A DNA stretch of 64,000 nt, taken from NCBI GenBank assembly GCA_023957775.1, contig JAMLGR010000008.1, positions 1 through 64,000 of the forward strand, read 5' to 3'. The translations under genes and the position numbers were made by a program. Under the pieces are notes generated by a model. That model worked only from the letters and a program-made list of their open reading frames with translations, was not told where the DNA came from and ran no database searches. Source of the stretch: Fimbriimonadaceae bacterium. GTDB taxonomy: Bacteria; Armatimonadota; Fimbriimonadia; Fimbriimonadales; Fimbriimonadaceae. Below are positions 24,732 to 33,849 of this stretch, in pieces (the first letter of the stretch is position 1; each line of letters opens with the position of its first letter).

Positions 24732-27700
24732 TCAGACTTCCAACTGCGCGCGTTCGGCTTCCAGTTGGGCGTGCGCGGCTTCGAATGCATCGAGCATCTG
24801 GGTGACCGCCAGCATCGGGTCGCCCGTGGTGGGCCAGATGAAGCCTTCCCGTGTCACGTAGCACTCGCGGTTGCGCCGGCCAAGGATGCTGAAGACGCGG
24901 GGCGGCACCGCCGACTTGTCGCGGAATCCGATGGCAATCCGACCGCCCTTGGCCTCGAGTTTGTCGATGCCGAGATCGCGGGCGGTCATTCTCAAACTCA
25001 TGATCCCGAACGCGGCGTCCGCCGATTCGGGCAGGTGGCCGTACCGATCTTCGATCTCGGCCCGCACCTCCGCCAACGAGGCGCGGTCGCGGGACCCCAT
25101 CATCTTCTGGTAGTAGTACAGCCGCTGGGCCTGGTCGCGGATGAAGGTGTCGGGGATCAGCGCGTGCACCGGCACGTCGAACGAGGGTAGGGGGGCGAGC
25201 GACTCGAGCGGGTCCTTTGGCTCGTCCCCGGTTCCGGGCGGTTTGCCGTCCACCGAGTTCTTCAGCATCTGCACGGCCTCGTTGATGAGCTGCGAGTACA
25301 GCTCGTAGCCGACCGCGGCCATCGCGCCGTGCTGCTTCGCCCCCAGCAGCTCTCCCGCGCCGCGGATCTGCAGGTCGCGAAACGCAAGCGAGTACCCCGA
25401 GCCCAGCGAGCTGAACTCTTGCAGCGCCTGGAGCCGCTGCATGGCCCCGTCGGTCAGCTCCTTTCCCGACTGGTAGAGCAGATACGCGTACGCCTGTCGG
25501 TCGGACCGTCCCACGCGGCCCCTCAATTGGTAGAGCTGCGCCAGACCGAGACGGTCGGCGTTCTCGACGATCAGGGTGTTCGCGTTCGGAATGTCGATGC
25601 CGTTCTCGATGATCGTCGTGGAGAGCAGGACGTCGATCTCACCGTGGATGAATCCGATCATCACCGGCTCGAGCTGCTTTTCGGTCATCTGCCCGTGGCC
25701 GATGCCGATGCGCGCGTGCGGCACCAGCCTGCGCAGGCGTTCGGCCACGTGCGCGATGCTCTCGACCCGGTTGTAAACGTAGTACACCTGCCCGCCGCGA
25801 GCGAGTTCGCGCAGCATCGCTTCACGCACGACTTCGGGGCTGTAGGGGCGGACGTGCGTGCGGATGGGGAGGCGGCCGGGCGGGGGGTCGTTGATGAGGG
25901 ACATCTGGCGGATGTCCATGAGCGCCATGCTGAGCGTGCGGGGGATGGGCGTGGCGGTGAGGGTCAGAACGTCCACCTCGGTGCGCAGCTCCTTGAGGTT
26001 CTCCTTGTGCTTGACCCCGAACTTCTGCTCCTCGTCGATCACCACGAGTCCGAGATCCTTGAACCGCATCTCCTTGGCCAGCAGTGCGTGGGTGCCGATG
26101 ACCAAGTCGATCTTGCCGGCCTCCAGCTCCTTGACGATCTGGTTGCGCTCCCCCGTCGTGCGGAAACGGTTGAGCAGCGCGATCCGCGTGCCGAACGGGC
26201 TGAGCCGCTCGTCGAAGTTTCGAAAATGCTGCTCGGAGAGGATCGTGGTGGGGCAGAGCACCGCCACCTGCTTGCCCTCCTGCACGACCTTGAAGGCCGC
26301 GCGGATCGCGACTTCGGTCTTGCCGAATCCCACGTCGCCGCACACGAGGCGGTCCATCGGGTACGGCTCCGTCAGGTCGCGCTTGGTCTCGACGATCGCC
26401 TGGAGCTGGCTGGGGGTTTCCACCCACGGGAATGTCGCCTCCAACTCGCCCTGCCACGGCGAGTCAGGGCCGAAAGGGCGACGGGTAGCCTCCTTGCGCT
26501 TGGCGTACAGACGCACCAAGTCGGACGCATAGGCTCGCGCGTCCTCACGGGCCTTGGAGAGCGTCTTCTGCCACTCGCCACCGGTCAGCCGATTGAGTTT
26601 GGGCGCGGTGTCGCCCGGGTTGAGATACTTCTGCACGCGGTCGAGCTGGTCCGCCGGCACGAACAGCTTGTCGGGCGGGGCGTAGTCGAGGTGCAGGTAC
26701 TCGCGCTCCACGCCTTCGATGGAGCGTTTCACCAGGCCGCGGAACACTCCGATGCCGAACGAGATGTGCACGACGTAGTCGCCCGCCTTGAGATCGAGGA
26801 CCGTCGCGATCGGGGCGCCTTCCGAGAAGCGCTTTTGGGGAAGCTTGAGGCGGGCGACGCCGAACAGTTCCGCATCGGAGATGAAGGCGATCTTCTGCTC
26901 GGGTAAGACGAACCCGCCCGCGAGGTTGCCCGCCGCGAGGTAGGCGCCGCCGGCGAATTCGGGCTCGCCCTCCTCCGCGGGGAAAAGCTCGACTTGGGAG
27001 AGGACGGAACGCGCGCGCGTGGGCTGGTCCGTGCAGAACAGGAGCGTGAATCCCTGTTCGCGCCACGTCTGGAGCGTCGTGGCGAACGCTTCGGCTCGGC
27101 CGCGGTAGGGTTCCAGAGACGCCGCTCCGATGTCGACGTTGGAAGGCAGGGTGAGCCAATCCGGGAGGGCGTTCATCGCGCTCAGCGTCCACACGTGTTC
27201 GGCGCCGCCGAGGTGTTCGGTGGGGAGCATGAAGTCGTTGGCGGTGCTTTGGAGCAGTTCGCCGCGTTCGCCGCGCGCGCGCAGGGCGTCGGCGAGGTCC
27301 TCCTCGGACCGAGCCGCGAGGGTCTCCAACTCGAGGGGCTCGTCGAGCACCAGCAGCCCTTCGTCGCCGAGAAGGTCGATGGCGCACCCCGAGTCGGGGT
27401 GAAGAAGCGGTCGGTAGAGGTCGAGGCGATCGAAGTAGAGGTGGTTCTCCAGCGCGTTCGCGTCACCCTCGATCAGTTCGCGCAGGCGAGCCGCGGCGAC
27501 GTCGGGGAGGTGGGCCGCCTCCCGTTCCATGCTGTCGAGGAGCAGCTCGCGGAACTGCGGTGGGTCTTCGGGATGGAGCGTTTCGCGCGAGGGGGCAAGG
27601 CCCAGCGCGGGGATCGTCCCGACCGAGCGCTGCGTGTTGGGATCGAACGAGCGGAGCGACTCGATCTCGTCACCGAACAGCTCGATGCGGACCGGCAGGT

Positions 27701-28265
27701 CGAGCCCCGAGGCGTAGATATCGAGGATGCCGCCGCGTCGGCAGTACTGGCCGGGAAGGCGGACGGGATCCTGCGGTTCGTAGCCCAGGGTGTTGAGGCG
27801 GCGCACGAGGTCCACGGGGTCGGCGGTGTCGCCCGGCCGCAGCGTGAGGAACGCCTCTTGGAGCACCTCCGCGGGCAGAGTGCGTTCGAGTGCGGCCGAC
27901 GGCGTGGCGATGACGATCGTGGGGTCCTCTTCGACAAGGCTGCGCAACGCGCCGATGCGGTCCGAAAGCGCCGAGTGCTCGGGCGTGGCGTCTTCGAACA
28001 GGGCGGAGATGCCGCTGGGGAGCTGCGCGAGATAGGCGTCCGGCACGCCGCACAGCGCGAGTTTCGCCTGCCACTGCAGTGCTCGCTCGTGGGTGGCGGT
28101 GACCACGAGCATCTTGCGCGGGTGCTTGAGGTAGGCGGCGGCGACCAGCACGGGCCGGGCTTCGTACGCCACGGACCGCCATTCTCGCGATGCGTCTTCG
28201 TCTTCCAGGAGGGACCCGAGCGGCTCGCTCAAGCCGAGTGCGCGAGACCAGGCCGCAATCTGCAT
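24732..28265 (-). CDS. mfd: Transcription-repair coupling factor
   Basis: The 1177-residue ATPase removes RNA polymerase stalled at DNA lesions and recruits UvrA. Order: UvrB-like N-terminal domains, RNA-polymerase-interacting domain (YVVHISFGIGVFRGL, EYLHLDYAPPDKLFVP), RecG-like helicase with Walker A (GDVGFGKTEVAIRA), Walker B (VIDEEQKFGV), SAT-type motif TLTATPIPRTL, motif VI (QLRGRVGRSDRQAYAYLLY), and the C-terminal TRCF domain (DVPVHALIPDTFI). Length is close to the E. coli protein. ATG 28265 gives the expected N-terminus; the open frame continues upstream through repeats and is not coding. Confidence 0.97.
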   Translation of the reverse strand: MQIAAWSRALGLSEPLGSLLEDEDASREWRSVAYEARPVLVAAAYLKHPRKMLVVTATHERALQWQAKLALCGVPDAYLAQLPSGISALFEDATPEHSALSDRIGALRSLVEEDPTIVIATPSAALERTLPAEVLQEAFLTLRPGDTADPVDLVRRLNTLGYEPQDPVRLPGQYCRRGGILDIYASGLDLPVRIELFGDEIESLRSFDPNTQRSVGTIPALGLAPSRETLHPEDPPQFRELLLDSMEREAAHLPDVAAARLRELIEGDANALENHLYFDRLDLYRPLLHPDSGCAIDLLGDEGLLVLDEPLELETLAARSEEDLADALRARGERGELLQSTANDFMLPTEHLGGAEHVWTLSAMNALPDWLTLPSNVDIGAASLEPYRGRAEAFATTLQTWREQGFTLLFCTDQPTRARSVLSQVELFPAEEGEPEFAGGAYLAAGNLAGGFVLPEQKIAFISDAELFGVARLKLPQKRFSEGAPIATVLDLKAGDYVVHISFGIGVFRGLVKRSIEGVEREYLHLDYAPPDKLFVPADQLDRVQKYLNPGDTAPKLNRLTGGEWQKTLSKAREDARAYASDLVRLYAKRKEATRRPFGPDSPWQGELEATFPWVETPSQLQAIVETKRDLTEPYPMDRLVCGDVGFGKTEVAIRAAFKVVQEGKQVAVLCPTTILSEQHFRNFDERLSPFGTRIALLNRFRTTGERNQIVKELEAGKIDLVIGTHALLAKEMRFKDLGLVVIDEEQKFGVKHKENLKELRTEVDVLTLTATPIPRTLSMALMDIRQMSLINDPPPGRLPIRTHVRPYSPEVVREAMLRELARGGQVYYVYNRVESIAHVAERLRRLVPHARIGIGHGQMTEKQLEPVMIGFIHGEIDVLLSTTIIENGIDIPNANTLIVENADRLGLAQLYQLRGRVGRSDRQAYAYLLYQSGKELTDGAMQRLQALQEFSSLGSGYSLAFRDLQIRGAGELLGAKQHGAMAAVGYELYSQLINEAVQMLKNSVDGKPPGTGDEPKDPLESLAPLPSFDVPVHALIPDTFIRDQAQRLYYYQKMMGSRDRASLAEVRAEIEDRYGHLPESADAAFGIMSLRMTARDLGIDKLEAKGGRIAIGFRDKSAVPPRVFSILGRRNRECYVTREGFIWPTTGDPMLAVTQMLDAFEAAHAQLEAERAQLEV

Positions 28266-28293
28266 TTGTTGCGAAAGGGTACCTGGGGGGGAC

Positions 28294-28366
28294 GGGAATC
28301 GGGAGTCGGGAGACGGGAATCGTGCTGGTGTGGGGACCGACTCCCGATTCCCGACTCCCGATTCCC
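28294..28366. repeat. Inverted pair of heptamer arrays (GGGAATC type)
   Basis: Four contiguous heptamers at 28294-28321 (GGGAATC, GGGAGTC, GGGAGAC, GGGAATC) are followed after 17 bases by four inverted ones at 28339-28366 (GACTCCC and GATTCCC alternating). The two arms can pair over about 28 bp. The block lies between the divergent mfd and CHRD genes, and the same heptamer recurs ten times at 59628-59697. Confidence 0.75.
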
Positions 28367-28374
28367 GGTAACGG

Positions 28375-28404
28375 TTGGCAAATTGTGGCCAATTGGGCGA
28401 TAAT
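28375..28404 (+). promoter_or_regulatory. Promoter of the CHRD/PEP-CTERM gene
   Basis: TTGGCA (28375-28380) and GATAAT (28399-28404) are separated by 18 bp, a good sigma-70 match. The start codon lies 45 bases downstream with its own Shine-Dalgarno, so this is a conventional leadered transcript. Confidence 0.6.
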
Positions 28405-28448
28405 GGACCAGTTCGTCCGGGACGTCCCGGTCGTCGGGAGATTGATTG

Positions 28449-29006
28449 ATGAAGAAAGCAGTTGTCGGATTTGCATTCCTTGGCTTCGCGGCGATGTCGC
28501 ACGCTGTGGTTTGGGGCTTCTCCGCCCCGATCATCGACGGGACGCAGGAAGTGCCTCCGTCGGGCTCGCAGGCGTACGGGTCCGCGTCCTTCACGATCGA
28601 CGACCAGACTTGGCTCGTGACCGGCTCGATGACCACGACGGGTCTGCCCTACCGGTTGCCGACCGGCGCCCCCAACGTCACAGCCGCGCACATCCATGCA
28701 CCCGGACCCGCCGGCACCAACGGTCCTGTGGTCTTCAACCTGATCACGAACGCGATCGGCGGCACGCCGCTCGACCTCCCCGGCGGCATCACGCTCTACG
28801 CGTGGTCGGGGACTCTTGGTGGCAACCAGGCGCAAATTCTCTCCGACCTGATCGCGGGCAACGGCTACATCAACGTGCACTCGGTTGCTTTCCCGGGTGG
28901 CGAGATCCGCGGTCAGATCGACTGCTACGGCGCCGTTCCCGAGCCTGCCAGCATCGCGGCCCTCTCGATGGGCGCCCTGGCCCTGCTTCGCCGACGCAAG
29001 AAGTAG
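28449..29006 (+). CDS. Secreted CHRD-domain protein with PEP-CTERM anchor
   Basis: The 185-residue protein has a signal peptide (KKAVVGFAFLGFAAMSHA) and a CHRD domain (GTQEVPPSGSQAYGSASFTI, VTAAHIHAPGPAGTNGPVV, INVHSVAFPGGEIRGQID). It ends in VPEPASIAALSMGALAL plus RRRKK, a PEP-CTERM sorting signal. Exosortase should recognise and process that signal and deliver the protein to the outer surface or extracellular matrix. ATG at 28449 has GGGAG eight bases upstream; the TTG one codon earlier is less likely. PEP-CTERM genes usually come in genome-wide sets in exopolysaccharide makers; exosortase itself is not in this window. Confidence 0.9.
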   Translation: MKKAVVGFAFLGFAAMSHAVVWGFSAPIIDGTQEVPPSGSQAYGSASFTIDDQTWLVTGSMTTTGLPYRLPTGAPNVTAAHIHAPGPAGTNGPVVFNLITNAIGGTPLDLPGGITLYAWSGTLGGNQAQILSDLIAGNGYINVHSVAFPGGEIRGQIDCYGAVPEPASIAALSMGALALLRRRKK

Positions 29007-29015
29007 ATGGTGCAG

Positions 29016-29200
29016 CACGCCCGTCCAGCGGGCGTGGCACCTTCTGTTCTGTCAGCACGTGGGGAATGCTTTGTGATGTCGGGGGTGTTGGGTGCCACGC
29101 CCGCTTCACGGGAGTGGTACCTTTTGTTGTGTCAGCACGTGGGGAACGCTTTGTGATGTCGGGGGTGTTGGGTGCCACGCCCGCTCGACGGGCGTGTTTC
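29016..29200. repeat. 80-bp tandem repeat carrying hairpins
   Basis: Two near-identical 80-bp units (29041-29120, 29121-29200) follow a partial unit. Each contains GTCAGCACGTGGGGAA, GATGTCGGGGGTGTTG and a hairpin of CACGCCCG, a 5-base loop and CGGGCGTG. Three such hairpins lie at 29016-29036, 29096-29116 and 29176-29196. They sit between the CHRD gene and nuoB and could end transcription, though no T-run follows. Single copies occur at 56437 and 61728. Confidence 0.75.
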
Positions 29201-29269
29201 TCCTTCATGTGAAGGCTTCAGTGTCCTTTGAAAGCCCGGATCAATCCCCGCGCTCCCGAAGGGGTGCGG

Positions 29270-29275
29270 TAACAT
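29270..29275 (+). promoter_or_regulatory. -10-like box TAACAT before nuoB
   Basis: TAACAT ends eight bases before ATG 29284. No clear Shine-Dalgarno is present, fitting the leaderless pattern. Confidence 0.35.
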
Positions 29276-29283
29276 CTTCTTGG

Positions 29284-29862
29284 ATGCCAAAGCGAGTTGA
29301 AACCATCGTTCTGCACGACACCACGACGCCGGTGATCGGCGACGTCCAGAAGGGCGGGAACGTGATCGTCGCGTCGCTGGAGACCCTGGTGAGCCAGGCG
29401 CGCGCCAACTCCCTCTGGCCGCTCACCTTCGGGCTTGCCTGCTGCGCCATCGAGATGATGAGCACGGCGGCCTCGCGGTTCGACCTCGCCCGCTTCGGAT
29501 CCGAGGCGTTTCGGGCCACCCCGCGCCAGGCCGACGTGATGATCATCGCCGGCCGCCTCTCGAAGAAGATGGCCCCGGTCCTCCGCCAGATCTACGACCA
29601 GATGCCCGAACCCAAGTGGGTGATCTCGATGGGCGCGTGCGCCAGCTCCGGCGGCGTTTACAACAACTACGCGATCGTGCAAGGCGCCGACCAGGTGGTG
29701 CCGGTGGACGTTTACGTGCCGGGCTGTCCCCCTTCGCCCGACGCGCTGATCTACGGCATTCTCAAACTGCAAGAGAAGGTGAAGAAGAAGAAGGCCGGAA
29801 CGATGAGGGAACTTCGGTTGGTTGAAGTGAACCCTCGCCGGCTCGAAGGGGTGGACGCATGA
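29284..29862 (+). CDS. nuoB: NADH-quinone oxidoreductase subunit B
   Basis: The 192-residue subunit carries the terminal N2 [4Fe-4S] cluster of respiratory complex I, at the quinone site on the cytoplasmic face. Cluster ligands are visible: the tandem Cys pair in [11 protein letters not shown], then MGACASSGG and [11 protein letters not shown]. Conserved [20 protein letters not shown] follows the Cys pair. The frame is open upstream through the 80-bp repeats, but homology begins at ATG 29284. It overlaps nuoI (ATGA). The other subunits (A, C, D, H, J-N) are not next to it. Confidence 0.95.
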   Translation: MPKRVETIVLHDTTTPVIGDVQKGGNVIVASLETLVSQARANSLWPLTFGLACCAIEMMSTAASRFDLARFGSEAFRATPRQADVMIIAGRLSKKMAPVLRQIYDQMPEPKWVISMGACASSGGVYNNYAIVQGADQVVPVDVYVPGCPPSPDALIYGILKLQEKVKKKKAGTMRELRLVEVNPRRLEGVDA

Positions 29863-30341
29863 GCGGATTCCTGAAAGACGTCGCGCGCCCCATCTTGGGC
29901 GGATTCGGCATCACCGCCCGGCGGCTGCGCACCAAAAAGGTGACGGTCATGTACCCCGAACACCGGCGCGAGCAGTACCCGCGCACGCGGTGGCGTCACT
30001 TTCTGACGCGCTACGAGAGCGGGTTGGAGAAGTGCATCGGGTGTTCGCTGTGCGCGGGCGCGTGTCCGGCCAAGTGCATCAACGTCGTCTCTGCGGAGAA
30101 TACGGAGGAGGCGCGTTTCTCACCCGGCGAGCGCTATGCGGCGCGGTATGAGATCAACATGATCCGCTGCATCTTCTGCGGATACTGCCAAGAAGCCTGT
30201 CCGACCGGCGCGATCGTGCTGAGAAAGAACTTCGAGCTGTCGGACTACCACCGCGAGGATTTCATCTACACCAAGGAACGGCTGTTGGAAGAGTATCCCG
30301 GCCAAGCCGACGCGCCCTGGAAGGGCGAATACGAGGCGTAG
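29859..30341 (+). CDS. nuoI: NADH-quinone oxidoreductase subunit I
   Basis: The 160-residue ferredoxin-like subunit relays electrons between the peripheral arm clusters and NuoB. It has two [4Fe-4S] motifs, [16 protein letters not shown] and [16 protein letters not shown], and the NuoI-typical [20 protein letters not shown] before them. Its ATG overlaps the nuoB stop, implying coupled synthesis of the two neighbouring subunits. The operon ends here. Confidence 0.95.
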   Translation: MSGFLKDVARPILGGFGITARRLRTKKVTVMYPEHRREQYPRTRWRHFLTRYESGLEKCIGCSLCAGACPAKCINVVSAENTEEARFSPGERYAARYEINMIRCIFCGYCQEACPTGAIVLRKNFELSDYHREDFIYTKERLLEEYPGQADAPWKGEYEA

Positions 30342-30383
30342 CCAGTTCGCGGCCCGTTTCCCCAGGTTGGTTTCAATAGGCGG

Positions 30384-30389
30384 TAACCT
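30384..30389 (+). promoter_or_regulatory. -10-like box TAACCT, leaderless start
   Basis: TAACCT ends seven bases before ATG 30397, with no Shine-Dalgarno between. Confidence 0.4.
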
Positions 30390-30396
30390 TCGCCGC

Positions 30397-31377
30397 ATGA
30401 TGCGTTGGGTGTGGATGGCGGCGCTGGCCGCGGTGGTCGCAGGTTGCTCGGGAGGTTCCGGTTCAGCCGACCTTGGAGACAGTTCGTTCAAGGTCGCCCT
30501 CTTGACTCCCGGGCCGGTGAGCGACGCAGGGTGGAGCGCGATGGCCTACGAGGGGCTTCAGGCCATCCACGACGAACTGGGCGCGGAGGTGAACAACCAG
30601 GAGGCCAAGGGCACCCAAATCCGCGACGCGATGCGCGCCTACGCCCAGCAGGGGTACAGCCTCGTGTTCGGCCACGGCTACGAGTACAACGAGCCGGCCA
30701 TCGAAGTCGCCAAGGATTTCCCGAAAACCATGTTCGTAAGCAGCAGTGGTGGGCAGACGGCGCCCAACGTCGGAGCCTTCCGCTTCTATCTGGAGCAGGG
30801 CTTCTACCTGGCGGGATTCCTGGCGGGCGCCAGCACCGAGACGGGGACCGTCGCGATGATCGGGGGGCCCGATGTGCCCTCCATCCGTTCGACGTTCAAG
30901 GCGTTCCGCGCGGGCGCCGAGGCAGCTCGAACCGACGTCAAAGTGATCGAAGTTTTCACCGGCCAAGACAGCGACGTGGCCGCCGCCAAGCAGGCGACCC
31001 TCAAGGCGATCGAGCAGGGGGCGGATCGAGTGATCCATCAGGCCAATGCCGCCGCACAGGGCGTCTTCGACGCTTGTCAAGAGAAAAAAGTCTATGCTTT
31101 TGGCGCAAATCTTAATCAAAACGACAATCCGAGTGGGGTCGTCCTTGGATCGGCGATCATTCAGGCCAAGCCCGCGTTCGTCGCGCTCGCGAAAGAGGTG
31201 AAGAGCGGCACGTTCAAGGGCCGCGTCGTTTTGATGGGCATGCGCGAGAAGGCCGTCGACTTCTTTATCAACCCCAACCTGGTCGACAGACTGCCGATGC
31301 CCGCCGTGCTGAAGTTCACCGAGTTGCACGACGACATCCTTTCGGGCAAGCTCTCCATTCCAAAAGACGATTTCTAG
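30397..31377 (+). CDS. BMP-family ABC substrate-binding lipoprotein
   Basis: The 326-residue protein has a lipoprotein signal (AALAAVVAGC) and the basic-membrane-protein/PnrA fold: VALLTPGPVSDAGWSAMAYEG, GYSLVFGHGYEYNEPAIEVAK, GFLAGASTETGTVAMIGG, and a long ATLKAIEQGADRVIHQANAA region. Family members bind purine nucleosides outside the cytoplasmic membrane. It heads a six-gene unit with an ATPase, two permeases, a pterin enzyme and an SDR. ATG 30397 is set by the signal peptide and the -10 box seven bases before it. Confidence 0.92.
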   Translation: MMRWVWMAALAAVVAGCSGGSGSADLGDSSFKVALLTPGPVSDAGWSAMAYEGLQAIHDELGAEVNNQEAKGTQIRDAMRAYAQQGYSLVFGHGYEYNEPAIEVAKDFPKTMFVSSSGGQTAPNVGAFRFYLEQGFYLAGFLAGASTETGTVAMIGGPDVPSIRSTFKAFRAGAEAARTDVKVIEVFTGQDSDVAAAKQATLKAIEQGADRVIHQANAAAQGVFDACQEKKVYAFGANLNQNDNPSGVVLGSAIIQAKPAFVALAKEVKSGTFKGRVVLMGMREKAVDFFINPNLVDRLPMPAVLKFTELHDDILSGKLSIPKDDF

Positions 31378-31384
31378 TTGCTCG

Positions 31385-32830
31385 ATGACGAATCGGCCCT
31401 TGCTCGAATTGCGAGACGTCTCCAAGCGATTCGGGGACACCGTTGCGCTCGATTCCGTTTCCGCGGCGATGAGCGCGGGAAGCGTACACGCCGTGGTGGG
31501 GGAGAACGGGGCGGGGAAGTCCACGTTGGCGTCGATCGTCGGAGGCTTCGTCGTCCCCGATGCCGGCACGGTGCTGCTCGAAGGCGAGCCGCTGCCCTTG
31601 GGGCATCCGGCGGCGTGCGGCGCGGCGGGAGTCGCCATGGTCCACCAGCACTTCAAACTCGTCGCCGCATTCACCGTCGAGGAGAATCTCGCGCTGCCGA
31701 GGCTCCCCAACCTGTTGGCCCCGTCGCGCCCGCGAGCCAGGTCTGAACGGGCCCTGGGGTTGGCTCGCGAGCTGGGTTGGCCCTTGGATCCCAGGGCACG
31801 AGTCGGGTCGCTGCCCGTCGGGACGCGCCAGCGAATCGAAGTGCTCAAGGCATTGGCGGAGGATGCGCGGGTCCTGATCCTCGACGAGCCGACGGCGACC
31901 CTGTCAGAGCCGGAGGTGGAGGATTTGCTGCGGCTGGTGCGCGCGTTGCGCGACCGCGGGACGCTGGTGATCCTCATCGCGCACAAGGTGCGCGAGGTCC
32001 TGGAAGTCGCCGATTGGATCACTGTGCTGCGCGCGGGAAGCGTGGTCGCGAGCCGGGCGGCTGCTTCGGTGACCGGTCAGGATTTGGCTAACTTGATGGT
32101 TGGAGAGTTGCCGCAATGGTCGCCGAAGCCCGGGCGTCGCGCCAGCGATGGCATCCGCGCCGTGGGCCTCTCCGTTGCGCGAGACGACGGCACGGTGGCG
32201 ATCCGGGAGATCACCCTGGAAGTTCGGTGCGGGGAGATTTACGGGCTCGGCGGCGTCGACGGGAACGGCCAGGTCGAACTGGCCGAGGCCCTGGCGGGCG
32301 TCCGGCCATCGAGGGGCACCTTGGCGTGGTCGGGACCCGCGCGCCGCGTGGGATACATTCCGCAAGACAGGCAACACGACGGTTTGGCGTTGGGGATGAG
32401 CGTTGCGGACAACTTGCTCGTGGAGGGGCAGCGCCGCGCCGAGTTGGGGCCAGGACCGTTTCTCAGCCCGGCGCGCGTGCGCGGATGGGCGCGTTCGGTG
32501 ATGGAGAAGTACGAGGTGCGCGCCTCCTCCGAGCGAACCCGCATCGGAGCGCTGAGCGGCGGCAACCAGCAGAAGGTCGTGGTGGGGCGGGTGTTGGAGA
32601 GCCACCCCACGTTGTTGGTGGCGGTGAATCCGACGCGGGGCCTCGACGTCCGGGCGGCGCGGTTCGTCCACTCGCGCCTCCTCGAGGCGCGCGACTCCGG
32701 CGCGGCGGTGCTCCTCGTCTCGTCGGACCTCGACGAGATCGGCACCTTGGCGGATCGGGTTGGGTTCCTTTCGGGTGGCCGTATCACCGAGGGTTGGGGA
32801 GCGGCGTCGGTCGTCGGTGGCGGGGCATGA
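31385..32830 (+). CDS. Nucleoside-type ABC importer ATPase (two ABC domains)
   Basis: The 481-residue protein holds two fused ATP-binding domains. The first has Walker A GENGAGKST, the Q-loop VHQHFKL and Walker B VLILDEPTATLSE. The second has a degenerate Walker A (GVDGNGQVE), the signature LSGGNQQKVVVGR, and LLVAVNPTRGLDVRA in the Walker B/D-loop position. This layout is typical of YufO/BmpB-like and sugar importers, where only one site is fully competent. Seven bases follow the binding-protein stop, and its own stop overlaps the first permease (ATGA). Confidence 0.93.
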   Translation: MTNRPLLELRDVSKRFGDTVALDSVSAAMSAGSVHAVVGENGAGKSTLASIVGGFVVPDAGTVLLEGEPLPLGHPAACGAAGVAMVHQHFKLVAAFTVEENLALPRLPNLLAPSRPRARSERALGLARELGWPLDPRARVGSLPVGTRQRIEVLKALAEDARVLILDEPTATLSEPEVEDLLRLVRALRDRGTLVILIAHKVREVLEVADWITVLRAGSVVASRAAASVTGQDLANLMVGELPQWSPKPGRRASDGIRAVGLSVARDDGTVAIREITLEVRCGEIYGLGGVDGNGQVELAEALAGVRPSRGTLAWSGPARRVGYIPQDRQHDGLALGMSVADNLLVEGQRRAELGPGPFLSPARVRGWARSVMEKYEVRASSERTRIGALSGGNQQKVVVGRVLESHPTLLVAVNPTRGLDVRAARFVHSRLLEARDSGAAVLLVSSDLDEIGTLADRVGFLSGGRITEGWGAASVVGGGA

Positions 32831-33849
32831 AGCCGTTGGCCCGGTTTCTTCTGGCGGTCGCGGCCCTTCTGGCGCTGATGGCCGTGACCTTGGCGGTCTT
32901 TGGCCTGCCGCTTCGGGACTCGTTGGAGCTGCTGGCCAAGGGCGCGGGTGGGGATGGGGTCGCATGGACCCGCACTGCGGTGCGGGCCACCCCGTTGCTC
33001 TTCTGCGCTCTCGGGACCATCCTCGCATGGCGGGCGGGCATGTTCAACATCGGGGGCGAAGGCCAGTTCATCGTGGGAGGGATCTCGGCTGCGACGTTCG
33101 CCCGGCTGGCGGAAGGCGCGCCTCCGATGGTGCTGACCGTCGGCATGCTCGCGTGTTCGATCGCGGGTGGCGGAGTGTACGCGACGTTCGCGGGGTGGCT
33201 TCACGTGCGCCGGGGAGTGCAGGTGGTCATCTCGACGATTCTCCTGAACTTCGTTGCGCTGCAACTGCTGGGTTGGGTGGTGAGCGGTCCTCTGCAGCAG
33301 CGGACCGGCGGCCTGCCGATGTCCGATCGTCTGCCCGAGGCGGCGATGCTTTGGAGGCTCAGCCGCCAGTCGGATCTGCACGGCGGGGTGTTTCTCGCCC
33401 TGTTCGCCGCCTTCGGCGTCGCGTTGTGGCTTTACGGCACCCGGGCCGGCTTTCGCTTGCGGCTGGTCGGCGAGGGACCCCGCGTGGCGCGGGCAGCCGG
33501 CATGGATGCGGGTCGGATCCAGGTGATGGCGATGGCCGCCTCGGGAGCGTTCTGCGGGCTCGCCGGGGGCGTCGAGTACTCGGCGCTGGCGGGGCAGATC
33601 GGTGCGGGTTTCTCGCAACAGTGGGGCTTCCTCGCCATTCCGGTCGCGTTGGTGGGCGCGCTCCATCCACTGGGCGCGCTCGTCGCGGCGGTTGGTTTTG
33701 GGGCGCTGTTCGCAGGCACCGAGAATCTGGCCCGATTCACTCCGGAGGGCGGGACGCTCGGCTATGCGATCCAGGGGGCGGCGGTGCTCGGCTTCGTGGC
33801 TTGGCAGGCGCTTCGCGAGCGCAGGATTCGGCGGACGGGGGTGGCCTGA
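32827..33849 (+). CDS. Nucleoside-type ABC importer permease, subunit 1
   Basis: The 340-residue membrane protein has about nine hydrophobic segments and the BPD_transp_2 layout: LGTILAWRAGMFNIGGEGQF, VQVVISTILLNFVALQLLGW, and LVGEGPRVARAAGMD as the coupling region. Paralogue of the following gene; together they form the transmembrane channel, as in the YufP/YufQ pair. ATG 32827 overlaps the ATPase stop and shares the ATGA junction. Confidence 0.92.
   Translation: MKPLARFLLAVAALLALMAVTLAVFGLPLRDSLELLAKGAGGDGVAWTRTAVRATPLLFCALGTILAWRAGMFNIGGEGQFIVGGISAATFARLAEGAPPMVLTVGMLACSIAGGGVYATFAGWLHVRRGVQVVISTILLNFVALQLLGWVVSGPLQQRTGGLPMSDRLPEAAMLWRLSRQSDLHGGVFLALFAAFGVALWLYGTRAGFRLRLVGEGPRVARAAGMDAGRIQVMAMAASGAFCGLAGGVEYSALAGQIGAGFSQQWGFLAIPVALVGALHPLGALVAAVGFGALFAGTENLARFTPEGGTLGYAIQGAAVLGFVAWQALRERRIRRTGVA

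Noticed and set aside
28294-28366. CRISPR array
   Set aside because: Units are 7 bp with no spacers; no cas genes in the window.
28266-29018. Upstream extension of the mfd frame
   Set aside because: It would run through the heptamer hairpin and antisense to the CHRD gene; Mfd homology begins at 28265.
29041-29200. CRISPR-like repeat
   Set aside because: Only two contiguous 80-bp copies, no spacers between them.
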